Source of the DNA: Actinomadura sp. CNU-125 | Lineage (GTDB): Bacteria > Actinomycetota > Actinomycetes > Streptosporangiales > Streptosporangiaceae | DNA length: 36,605 bases | Assembly (NCBI RefSeq): GCF_001942465.1 | Contig: NZ_MKJY01000577.1 | Location: forward strand, 1 to 36,605 | Reading direction: 5' to 3' | In this document: positions 8,758 through 16,129 of the stretch, one piece after another | How the letters are laid out: each line of letters begins with the position of its first letter | Numbering within the stretch: position 1 is the first letter of the stretch | Made by a program: the position numbers and the translations under genes | The notes under the pieces: generated by a model | The model's database searches: none | Told to the model about the DNA's origin: nothing | What the model saw: the letters and a program-made list of their open reading frames with translations, nothing else

Positions 8758-9668
8758 GCCGACCGCGTACGGGACGTTCAGCGGCGACGCGGTGAACAGG
8801 CACTCGTAGACGCCGTCGGCGGCGCAGTCGGCGGCCAGGTCCTCGAAGTCGAACATCTCGCCGAGGAGCAGGCCCATGTCGCGGATCGCGAGCATGTGGA
8901 ACGGGATCATCGGGCCGTCGCCGTTCGCGCCGAGCACCTCGACGGCCAGGTTGTCCGCGCACACCGCCGCGACGCCGTGGTCGCGGATCCAGCGGGCGCA
9001 CTCGAAGGTGAGCCCCGGCGACCGTCCGGGCTCGACGTCGAAGCCGCGCCGCTGCCGGGGGTAGGTGCCCGTCCGCAGCAGCAGGACGTCCCCGGGCGCG
9101 GGACGACGCCCCGCGCGGCGAGCACGGCGTCGCGTTCGTCCGGCCCGACGCCCGTGCCGGGCGGGAGGTGGTCGAGGCCGCGGTGGCGCGGGACGTCCGC
9201 GAGGATCCCGCGCGACACGACGCCGGACGCGAGGTTCTGGATCGAGCAGCGCTCCGCGCCGCGCGCCGTCACGGCGTCGTCGTGGTGGTGGCCGTTGTAG
9301 AGCAGGTCGTCGTACCAGAGGTGCGCGAGGGCGTCGAAGTGCGTGGACGAGTGCGTCCCGATGATCAGCATGTCCTCGGCGGAGGCGAACCCGCCCGTGA
9401 ACTCGCCGCGCGGGGTGTCGCCCCGGTAGCGCGTCATGCTGTGGATGGGGTTGAACCGCCCGCTCGTCCGCAGGTCGTGGGGGCCGTTCTCGTCGGCGGG
9501 CATCGCCAGCGAGAACGAGACGCCGCGCCGGACGGCCGTGGCGGCGGCGCTCACCCGGGCGGGCTCGATGAGGTTGAGCGTGCCGCGCTGGTCGTCGTCG
9601 CCCCAGCGTCCCCAGTTGCTCAGCTCGCGGCCGAGCGCCCGGACCCCGTCCATGTCGATGACCGGCAT
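8728..9668 (-). CDS. Cyclase / kynurenine formamidase-like hydrolase, one frameshift
   Basis: Metal-dependent hydrolase of the cyclase family (PF04199 type). The metal motif HSSTHFDALAH gives His106, His110, Asp112 and His116. The protein begins in one frame (MPVIDMDGVRALG) and ends in another (FHMLAIRDMGLLLGEMFDFEDL). Restoring one base in the GGGG run near 9098-9105 gives PGDVLLLRTGTYP and a protein of 313 residues, the usual family length. GGCGGAGGG precedes the ATG at 9668. Family members open lactam, lactone or formamide bonds; the substrate is unknown. An AGAA-N5-TTCT site 34 bp upstream suggests co-regulation with the CoA-transferase locus. Confidence 0.87.
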
Positions 9669-9701
9669 CTCGCCACGTCCCTCCGCCTCGCCCGACTTAC
9701 G

Positions 9702-9714
9702 AGAATGCCATTCT
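9702..9714. promoter_or_regulatory. Candidate operator, AGAA-N5-TTCT site 3
   Basis: AGAATGCCATTCT, perfect 5-bp arms around GCC, 34 bp upstream of the cyclase ATG. A weak leftward promoter (TTGATC at 9725-9730, 17 nt, CATTCT) would place the palindrome over the -10 box. Confidence 0.45.
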
Positions 9715-9721
9715 TCAGCAG

Positions 9722-9739
9722 AGAGATCAACGGTCTCGG
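9722..9739. repeat. 18-bp direct repeat, copy 1
   Basis: AGAGATCAACGGTCTCGG, identical to 10543-10560. The second copy is the very 3' end of the GntR gene. The pair brackets the cyclase remnant and the DUF6247/RelE-like pair. Confidence 0.8.
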
Positions 9740-9749
9740 GTCGGGTCTC

Positions 9750-9862
9750 GCCGACGGCGTGCCAGGTCTCCGAAGTCGAACATCTCGCCGTGGAGCGGGC
9801 CCATGTCGCGGATCATCGGGCCGTCGCCGTCCGGACTCGACGCCGAAGTCACGCCGCGCCCC
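9750..9862 (-). pseudogene. Decayed remnant of a second cyclase 3' end
   Basis: This stretch aligns with the 3' part of the cyclase gene in the same orientation. 9761-9815 matches 8834-8887 with few changes. It then skips 21 nt (lost between two GATC repeats), matches ATCGGGCCGTCGCCGT, skips about 95 nt more, and matches 9022-9060. No open frame survives. It is a relic of a duplicated or displaced cyclase. Confidence 0.75.
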
Positions 9863-9879
9863 GGGAGCGGGTGCCGTCG

Positions 9880-10157
9880 TCAGCCCGCCCAAGTGATGTC
9901 GAAGACCCGGATGATCTCGGCCACGTCATCGACGTAGAACGAGACCAGGCCAAAGCTCCCGAAGATCACCTGGCGATACTCCGGCTCTCCCGTGTACTCG
10001 GCCATCGCGTCCCAGGGACGCTCGGCAACGTCAGCCAACGCTGATCCAGCGCGTCGAAGACGCCGGGCGAGAGGCCGCCGATCTGCGCGAGCGCGAGCGC
10101 GGTCGCGTGGAGCTCGACGCGGAAGCTCGACGAGAGCCGTCCATGCGTTCGGCCCAT
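9880..10157 (-). CDS. Small RelE-like protein (putative toxin), frameshifted
   Basis: Reading in one frame gives VELHATALALAQIGGLSPGVFDALDQR. Adding one base near 10036-10043 continues as LADVAERPWDAMAEYTGE and ends with FGSFGLVSFYVDDVAEI and a short IRVFDITWAG tail, about 92 residues. The beta-rich C-terminus ending in a V/I-R-V/I-F-D-I/V-T motif looks like the small RelE/ParE-like partner found next to DUF6247 proteins in actinomycetes. The start at 10157 is uncertain because the gene overlaps the end of the DUF6247 frame. The toxin role is inferred from fold resemblance and gene pairing only. Confidence 0.55.
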
Positions 10158-10426
10158 CCCGGAATCGCCTCGTCCGCCGGTGTGAAGTCACCGGAGCCGG
10201 TGCGAGCCTGTTCCGCGCGCTCCTTGAAGTCCGGCTGCGCGTATGCGACGGCCCGGAGATGCCACAGCCGCAGAACTTCCTGCAGTTGCCGAAAGCGCCA
10301 GATCTCATGCGCGGCATCGAGTGCGCTCCGGTACTCCCGGATGAACCGCTCTCTCTCTTCATGAGGCAGCCGACGCAGGATTTCCTCTGGATCGAGCGGG
10401 CCAGGCTCGACTGGTTCAGCCGTCAC
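10031..10426 (-). CDS. DUF6247-like protein (putative antitoxin partner)
   Basis: A GTG at 10426 preceded by GAGGGGGCGG opens a mostly helical, charged protein: LDPEEILRRLPHEERERF, then YRSALDAAHEIWRFRQLQEV and a C-terminal PGWAERM. This pattern fits the actinobacterial DUF6247 family, usually about 90-100 residues. The family part ends near 10135; the Ser/Arg-rich tail down to 10031 is probably the neighbouring gene read out of frame after an indel. It precedes the RelE-like gene on the same strand, giving antitoxin-then-toxin order. The function is inferred. Confidence 0.55.
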   Translation of the reverse strand: MTAEPVEPGPLDPEEILRRLPHEERERFIREYRSALDAAHEIWRFRQLQEVLRLWHLRAVAYAQPDFKERAEQARTGSGDFTPADEAIPGWAERMDGSRRASASSSTRPRSRSRRSAASRPASSTRWISVG

Positions 10427-10542
10427 TCCGCCCCCTCGGCGCTGCTCACAGTGTCTTTCACCAAAGTCTACGGGCCCGACCGGCGCTGCAGGGCGCGTTC
10501 GAACCCGTTCGTCGCCCACGTCCATCGGCACGGCCGGAGCGA

Positions 10543-10560
10543 AGAGATCAACGGTCTCGG
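10543..10560. repeat. 18-bp direct repeat, copy 2
   Basis: Identical to 9722-9739 and covers the last codons and stop of the GntR gene. Confidence 0.8.
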
Positions 10561-11249
10561 TCGAGGGTGTCGAGGTCGCGGGCGGCCTTGGCGAGCAGGT
10601 CGTGCATGGCGCGCTCGGCCTCGGCGGGGGCTTCGGCGTGGACGGCGTCCAGGACGGCGCGGTGGCTGGGGACCGGGTCGTCGTGCCGGCGGACGCCGTG
10701 CACGAGCCGGTCGCGCTCGGCGAGGCCGACCTCGATCACGACCTCCATGCGCTGCAGCAGCTCGTTGTGGGTCGCCGTCAGCAGGGCGCGGTGGAAATCC
10801 AGGTCGGCCTGGACGGCACGGGCGGTGTCGCCGTCGGCGTCGGCCATCGCGCGCAGGGCGGCGTCGAGGGCGGCGAGGTCGTCGGCGGTGCGGCGCCGCG
10901 CGGCGAGCCGGGCGGCCTGCGGCTCGATGATGCCGCGCACCTCGGCGAGGTTCTCCAGGAACGTCTCGTCGTCGCGGTTGGCGAACTGCCAGCGGATGAC
11001 GTCGGGGTCGAGCAGGCTCCAGTCCGCCCGGGGGCGGACGAACGTGCCGCGCTTCTGCCGGGAGGCGACCAGCCCCTTGGCGGCCAGCACCTTCAGGGCC
11101 TCGCGCAGCGCGGTGAGGCTGAGGTCGAGCTCGTCGCCGAGGGCCGCCACGTCGATGGTGTCGCCGGGCTCCAGCTCCCCGGTCAGGATGCGGCGGGCGA
11201 TCTCCTGCACCGTCTGGCCGTGCAGGCCCCGCTCCGAGTAGTGCACCAC
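10548..11249 (-). CDS. FadR-subfamily GntR regulator (DgoR-like)
   Basis: A 233-residue regulator with an N-terminal winged helix (TVQEIARRILTGELEPGD, LSLTALREALKVLAAKGLV, KRGTFVRP) and a helical FCD ligand domain carrying the expected Asp/His residues (DLDFHRALL, PSHRAVLDAV). GTG at 11249 (or 11246) follows GGGAGGAC. It is divergent from the sugar ABC importer and galactonate genes. The galactonate regulator DgoR is also a FadR-type GntR protein, so it probably represses this locus until a sugar acid binds. An AT-rich palindrome in the shared intergenic region is a likely operator. Confidence 0.88.
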   Translation of the reverse strand: MVHYSERGLHGQTVQEIARRILTGELEPGDTIDVAALGDELDLSLTALREALKVLAAKGLVASRQKRGTFVRPRADWSLLDPDVIRWQFANRDDETFLENLAEVRGIIEPQAARLAARRRTADDLAALDAALRAMADADGDTARAVQADLDFHRALLTATHNELLQRMEVVIEVGLAERDRLVHGVRRHDDPVPSHRAVLDAVHAEAPAEAERAMHDLLAKAARDLDTLDRDR

Positions 11250-11328
11250 GTGCGGCGGTCCTCCCTCGTGTCGTCCGGCCCGTCGTGCCGGTCCGTCCGG
11301 CGAGCACTCTAACGCCGACCAGACTAAC

Positions 11329-11339
11329 CATAAATTATG
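11329..11339. promoter_or_regulatory. Candidate GntR operator (AT-rich palindrome)
   Basis: CATAAATTATG, a perfect 5-bp inverted repeat around A, within an AT-rich island (about 11310-11350) in an otherwise GC-rich window and 9 bp upstream of the ABC operon -35 box. Confidence 0.45.
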
Positions 11340-11347
11340 AATTAATA

Positions 11348-11377
11348 TTGACAGGGTCGCCGGGGAGGCATTAGACA
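11348..11377 (+). promoter_or_regulatory. Promoter of the sugar ABC / galactonate operon
   Basis: A consensus TTGACA -35 (11348-11353), 18 nt, and TAGACA as -10 (11372-11377). The predicted leader to the ATG at 11433 is about 50 nt. Confidence 0.6.
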
Positions 11378-11432
11378 AGGTCAGCGGGCATCCGGGGAAC
11401 GACCCGGGCAGCCGGGAACGAGGAGAACGTCC

Positions 11433-12428
11433 ATGAACCATGCCAAGCGCCGCAGGCGGGCCGTGCTCGTGCCGGCCCTGCTCGCGGTTCTGGTGCTCGC
11501 GGCCACGGCCGCCTGCGACAGGGTGGGCGAGAACGGCCGGATCGGCGTCGTCTACCTCAACGCCGAGGGCTACTACGCCGGGGTCGAACGGGGGCTCGGC
11601 GGGGTGCTCGGGCACGGCGAAGACCGGCCGCAGCTCGTCCAGACCAACATCCAGTCCGACCCGGCCAAGGAAAGCTCGTTCGTCAACACGATGAGCTCGG
11701 CGAAGGTGGACGCGCTCGTCGTGTCGCCCGCCTCGGCCACCGCGTCGATCCCGGCGCTGCGCCTGGCGCACGAGAGCGGCGTCCCGGTGATCTGCTACAA
11801 CACGTGCGTCGAGGACGCCGCCGCGCGCGAGCTCGTGGACGCGTTCGTGCTCGGCGACCCCGCCGAGTTCGGGCGGGTCAGCGGCGAGCAGATGGCCGCG
11901 CACTTCCGCGCCGCCGGGATCGCGGACCCGAAGGTCGCGGTGATCAACTGCGAGCAGTTCGAGGTCTGCATCCAGCGGCGGCAGGGATTCGAGAAGGCGC
12001 TGACGGCGGCGGTGCCGGGCGCGAAGATCGTCGCGAACCAGCAGGGCCTGACGATGGACGAGGCGGTCGAGCGCGGCGAGCAGCTGCTGACCGCGCACCC
12101 CGACATCGACGCCTTCTACGGCGAGGCCGGTTCGCAGATGCTCGGCGCGGTGCGGGCCGTCGAGTCGCGCGGCAAGGCCGGACGGGTCGCGGTGTTCGGC
12201 GGCGACATGTCCGTCGACGCCGCCGGGAAGCTGCAGGACGGGCGCGTCCTGAAGGGCGTCGCGGACATCTCCGGCATCAAGGTCGGACGGCTGGCGGGCG
12301 AGGCCGTCGAGAACGTCGTCGCGGGGAACCCGCCCGAGGACTTCGTCATCCCCGCGCCCATCGACCGCTACCTCGGCCCGCAGGACGGGGCCCGCTGGAT
12401 GCAGGAGCACCCCGATGGCATCCCGTAA
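11433..12428 (+). CDS. Sugar ABC transporter substrate-binding lipoprotein (RbsB-like)
   Basis: A 331-residue periplasmic-binding-protein type I. Basic N-terminus, hydrophobic core and a lipobox ending AATAAC predict a lipoprotein anchored at Cys28. The mature part shows RIGVVYLNAEGYYAGVERG, DALVVSPASA and PVICYNTC, typical of the ribose/galactose-binding family (peripla_BP_4). It should capture a sugar or sugar acid outside the membrane and deliver it to the permease at 14028. ATG at 11433 follows a GAGGAG site. It is first gene of a long rightward operon. Confidence 0.9.
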   Translation: MNHAKRRRRAVLVPALLAVLVLAATAACDRVGENGRIGVVYLNAEGYYAGVERGLGGVLGHGEDRPQLVQTNIQSDPAKESSFVNTMSSAKVDALVVSPASATASIPALRLAHESGVPVICYNTCVEDAAARELVDAFVLGDPAEFGRVSGEQMAAHFRAAGIADPKVAVINCEQFEVCIQRRQGFEKALTAAVPGAKIVANQQGLTMDEAVERGEQLLTAHPDIDAFYGEAGSQMLGAVRAVESRGKAGRVAVFGGDMSVDAAGKLQDGRVLKGVADISGIKVGRLAGEAVENVVAGNPPEDFVIPAPIDRYLGPQDGARWMQEHPDGIP

Positions 12429-12476
12429 GCGGAGCACGAGCCGCACGCCGTCCCGTCCGAGGAAAGAAGGAGCGCA

Positions 12477-13973
12477 ATGAGCACGCCGCTGCTGCGCGTC
12501 GCCGACGTCACCAGGCACTACCCGGGCGTCCGGGCTCTCACGGGGGCGGACCTGGAGATCGAGCCCGGGGAGGTCCGCGCGCTGCTCGGCCGCAACGGGG
12601 CCGGGAAGTCCACGCTGATCAAGGTGCTGTCGGGCGTCGAGCGCGCCGACGCGGGCACCGTCGAGATCGGCGGCGTCGCGCTCGGCGACGGGGGCGTGCG
12701 GCGCGCGGGCGACCTCGGCGTGCGGACCGTCCACCAGGAGCTGAGCCTCGTGCCGGGCATGACCGCGGCCGAGAACCTGTTCCTCGGCGCGTGGCCGATG
12801 GCGGGCCCCGGCCGCGTCGACCACGCCGCGATGCGCGCCGCCGCCCGCGAGGTGTTCGAGCGGCTCGGGCTGCGCATCTCCCCCGACGCGCGGGTCGGCG
12901 CGCTGCCGCTCGCCGAGCAGCAGCTCGTCGAGATCTGTCGCGCCGTCCGCCGCGACCCGAAGCTGCTGATCCTGGACGAGCCGACCAGCGCCCTCGCGGC
13001 CGCCGAGGTCGAGATCGTCCTGGAGGCGGTGCGGCGGATCGCCGCGGACGGCGTCGCGGTGATCTACGTCAGCCACCGGCTGGACGAGATCCGGCGGATC
13101 GCCCGCACCGCCACGATCATGCGGAACGGGGAGATCGTCGGGACGGTCGACATGGCCGAGACGTCCACCGAGGACGCCGTCGCGATGATGCTCGGCTCGG
13201 CCTACGAGGCGGCCGTGCGGCCCCCGGCGCGGGAGGTGCGGCGCGACGGCGTCCCGCTGCTGTCGGTCTCGGGGCTGCGGGTCCCGCCGAAGGTCACCGA
13301 GGTGTCGTTCGACCTGTACCCGGGCGAGATCCTGGGGCTGGCGGGGCTGATGGGGTCCGGACGCACCGAGATCCTGCGGGCGATCGCCGGGTTCGACGCG
13401 GCCGCCGCGGGGACCGTCCGGGTCGAGGGCCGCGACGTCCCGCGCGTCACGGCGGCGGGCATGAAGCGGCGCGGCGTCGGGCTGACGCCCGAGGACCGCA
13501 AGGGCGAGGCGATCGTCCCGCTGCTGGGCGTCGGCGAGAACATGGTGATGTCGGACTTCCGCGCGGTCAGCAGCGGCACGTCCGTCGTGCCCGCCAAGGT
13601 CGACCGGGCCGCGCGCGGGCTGATCGAGCGGCTGTCGATCCGGACGGCGTCCGGCCGCGCCCCCATCGCCACCCTCAGCGGCGGCAACCAGCAGAAGGCC
13701 GTGATCGGCCGGTGGCTGCACGCGGGCAGCCGGATCCTGCTGCTGGACGAGCCGACGCGCGGCGTCGACGTCGAGGCCAAGGAGGGCATCTACCGGCTGG
13801 TCCGGGAGCTGGCCGACCAGGGCGCCGCCGTGCTGTTCGTGTCCGGCGAGCTGGAGGAGCTGCCGCTGGTGTGCGACCGCGTGATCGCGCTGCGCGGCGG
13901 GACGATCGCCGCCGAGTTCACCGGCGAAGACGTGACCGTCGACGCCGTCCTGTCCGCCGCGATGGCGGCGTAG
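12477..13973 (+). CDS. Sugar ABC transporter ATP-binding protein (RbsA/MglA-like)
   Basis: A 498-residue tandem ATPase. First domain: Walker A GRNGAGKST (38-46), LPLAEQQLVEI signature, Walker B LLILDEPTSAL. The second domain has a degenerate Walker A (GLMGSGRTE), an intact LSGGNQQKAVIGRWL signature and LLLDEPTRGVDVEAK. This asymmetry is normal for carbohydrate-uptake-2 ATPases. AAGAAGGAG precedes the ATG. It powers uptake with the permease that follows. Confidence 0.94.
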   Translation: MSTPLLRVADVTRHYPGVRALTGADLEIEPGEVRALLGRNGAGKSTLIKVLSGVERADAGTVEIGGVALGDGGVRRAGDLGVRTVHQELSLVPGMTAAENLFLGAWPMAGPGRVDHAAMRAAAREVFERLGLRISPDARVGALPLAEQQLVEICRAVRRDPKLLILDEPTSALAAAEVEIVLEAVRRIAADGVAVIYVSHRLDEIRRIARTATIMRNGEIVGTVDMAETSTEDAVAMMLGSAYEAAVRPPAREVRRDGVPLLSVSGLRVPPKVTEVSFDLYPGEILGLAGLMGSGRTEILRAIAGFDAAAAGTVRVEGRDVPRVTAAGMKRRGVGLTPEDRKGEAIVPLLGVGENMVMSDFRAVSSGTSVVPAKVDRAARGLIERLSIRTASGRAPIATLSGGNQQKAVIGRWLHAGSRILLLDEPTRGVDVEAKEGIYRLVRELADQGAAVLFVSGELEELPLVCDRVIALRGGTIAAEFTGEDVTVDAVLSAAMAA

Positions 13974-14027
13974 CCGCCCAATGAACGGGGCCGCCCGAGA
14001 CGGCCGCCGGAGAATCGAGGAGAGACC

Positions 14028-15047
14028 ATGACCACCATGCGGACCGCCCCGCCCGGCGGGGCGAGCACCGGCGGTGCGGCGCGCCTGTTCCAGGGCCGGG
14101 CGCACCAGCTCAACGAGATCGGGCTGCTGGTCGCCATCGTCGTCCTGTACGTGGCGCTGACGAGTTCGGCGGCGGGGTTCCTGACGCTGGACAACCAGCT
14201 CGGCATCCTGCGGGACGCCGCGTCCGTCGGGATCGCCGCGTGGGGCGTCACGCTCGTGATCATCGCCGGGGAGATCGACATCAGCATCGGCCCGGCGACG
14301 GCGTTCGCGTCGGTGCTGGTCGCCAAGGGCGCCACCGAATGGGGCCTGAACCCGGTTCTGGCGATCCTGGCGACGCTGGCGCTCGGCGCGGTCTGGGGCG
14401 CGCTCGCGGGCTGGCTGCGCGCCGCGTTCGACGTGCCGTCGTTCATCACGACGCTCGGCCTGTGGAGCGTCCTCGGCGGCCTCGGCCTGTACCTGACGGA
14501 CGCGCTGCCGGTGACGCTGCCCGACAGCGGCCTGTTCGACGTGCTCGGCGGCGACGTCCTCGGGGTCCCGACCGCGGCGATCGTCATGCTCGTCCTGTTC
14601 GCCGTGTTCGCCTACATCGCGAAGTTCACCGCGTACGGACGGTCGATCTACACGATCGGCGGCAACGCGGCGGCCGCACGGCTCGCGGGCATCAACCTGA
14701 CCCGCGTCCGGGTGCTGCTGTTCGCCACGACCGGGCTGCTGTCGGCGATCGCGGGCGTGCTGCTCGCCGCCCGGCTCGGCTCCGGCAGCGGCGGCGCGGC
14801 GTCCGGGCTGGAGTTCGACGTGATCGCGGCCGTGGTGATCGGCGGGACGGCGCTGGCCGGCGGCCGCGGCGGGATGCTCGGCACGCTGCTCGGCGTCGTG
14901 TTCATCACCGTCATCGGCAACGGCCTCGTGCTGCTCGGCGTCGACTCCTTCCTGCAGAACGTGGTGCGCGGCGTGATCATCGTCGGCGCCGTACTGATCA
15001 ACGTGCTCGTCGCGCGGCGCGGCCGGGCGAACGCGGCGACCTCCTGA
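14028..15047 (+). CDS. Sugar ABC transporter permease (RbsC-like)
   Basis: A 339-residue membrane protein of the branched ribose/xylose permease family. It has around 8-10 membrane spans and the family loop GEIDISIGPATAFASVLVA, and ARLAGINLTRVRV before the last spans (GGTALAGGRGGMLGTLLGV). GAGGAGAG precedes the ATG. It completes the importer with the lipoprotein and ATPase upstream. Confidence 0.93.
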   Translation: MTTMRTAPPGGASTGGAARLFQGRAHQLNEIGLLVAIVVLYVALTSSAAGFLTLDNQLGILRDAASVGIAAWGVTLVIIAGEIDISIGPATAFASVLVAKGATEWGLNPVLAILATLALGAVWGALAGWLRAAFDVPSFITTLGLWSVLGGLGLYLTDALPVTLPDSGLFDVLGGDVLGVPTAAIVMLVLFAVFAYIAKFTAYGRSIYTIGGNAAAARLAGINLTRVRVLLFATTGLLSAIAGVLLAARLGSGSGGAASGLEFDVIAAVVIGGTALAGGRGGMLGTLLGVVFITVIGNGLVLLGVDSFLQNVVRGVIIVGAVLINVLVARRGRANAATS

Positions 15048-15064
15048 GAACGGCGGTGACGATC

Positions 15065-16129
15065 ATGGAATCTATGATGAAGGGCGTCTTCCTGCCCGGC
15101 GACTCGACGGCCGTGCTGCGCGAGTACCCGGTGCCCGAACCGGGGCCCGGGCAGGTGCTGGTGGAGGTCGGCGCGTCCGGCATCTGCGGCAGCGACATCG
15201 GCTTCATCTACCGCGAGTACAAGGGCTACCGGGGCGTCGACGGCCCCGCCTACCGCGGCGTGGTCGCGGGGCACGAACCGTCCGGACGGATCGTCGGGAC
15301 GGGGCCCGGCGTGCGGCGTTTCGGCGTCGGCGACCGCGTCATCGTGTACCACATCGTGGGCTGCGGGCTCTGCGACAACTGCCGCCGCGGCCACTACATC
15401 AGCTGCGGCAACGGGCGCGAGTCGTACGGGTGGCAGCGCGACGGCGGGCACGCCCCGTACCTGCTCGCCGAGGAGCGGACGTGCGTGCCGCTCCCGGACG
15501 AGCTGTCGTACGTGGACGGCGCGCTGATCGCCTGCGGGTTCGGCACCGCCTACGAGGGCCTGCGCCGCGCCGGGGTGAGCGGCGACGCCGACCTGCTGGT
15601 CGTCGGGCTCGGCCCGGTCGGGCTCGCCGCCGGGATGATCGGCCGCGGGATGGGCGCGCGCAAGGTCATCGGCGTCGAACCGTCCGGGGCGCGCCGCGAC
15701 TGGGCCGGGACGCTCGGCGTGTTCGACGCGACGCTCCCGGCCGACGACCGCGCGGCCGAAGCCGTCGCCGACCTGACCGGACGCGGCGGCGCGGCCGTCA
15801 CGATCGACTGCTCCGGCACCCGTCCGGGCCGCTCCCTCGCGCTGGAGGCGGCGGCCGAGTGGGGGCACGTGTCCCTCGTCGGCGAGGGCGGCGACCTGGT
15901 CACCGAGGTGTCGGACACGCTCCTGCACAAGCAGCTCACGATCCACGCGTCCTGGGTGACGTCGCTGCCCGCGATGAGCGAGCTGGCGCGCAACCTGGTC
16001 GGCTGGGGGCTGCGCCCGGAGAAGGTCGTCAGCGACACGTTCGGCTTCTCCCGCGCGGACGAGGCGTACGCGCTCGCCGCCGGGAACAGCGACGGCAAGG
16101 TCGTGCTCGTACCGGACGCCGCCGCATGA
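15065..16129 (+). CDS. Zinc-dependent alcohol dehydrogenase (MDR family)
   Basis: A 354-residue medium-chain dehydrogenase. Catalytic zinc ligands Cys41 (ICGSD) and His70-Glu71 (GHEPSG); structural zinc Cys100, Cys103, Cys106 and Cys114; cofactor loop VVGLGPVGLAAG. Closest in character to polyol and sugar-acid dehydrogenases. ATG at 15065 follows GGCGGTGA; ATGs at 15074 and 15077 are possible starts. The TGA overlaps the next ATG. It probably oxidises a hydroxyl of the imported sugar or sugar acid; which one is not readable. Confidence 0.88.
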   Translation: MESMMKGVFLPGDSTAVLREYPVPEPGPGQVLVEVGASGICGSDIGFIYREYKGYRGVDGPAYRGVVAGHEPSGRIVGTGPGVRRFGVGDRVIVYHIVGCGLCDNCRRGHYISCGNGRESYGWQRDGGHAPYLLAEERTCVPLPDELSYVDGALIACGFGTAYEGLRRAGVSGDADLLVVGLGPVGLAAGMIGRGMGARKVIGVEPSGARRDWAGTLGVFDATLPADDRAAEAVADLTGRGGAAVTIDCSGTRPGRSLALEAAAEWGHVSLVGEGGDLVTEVSDTLLHKQLTIHASWVTSLPAMSELARNLVGWGLRPEKVVSDTFGFSRADEAYALAAGNSDGKVVLVPDAAA

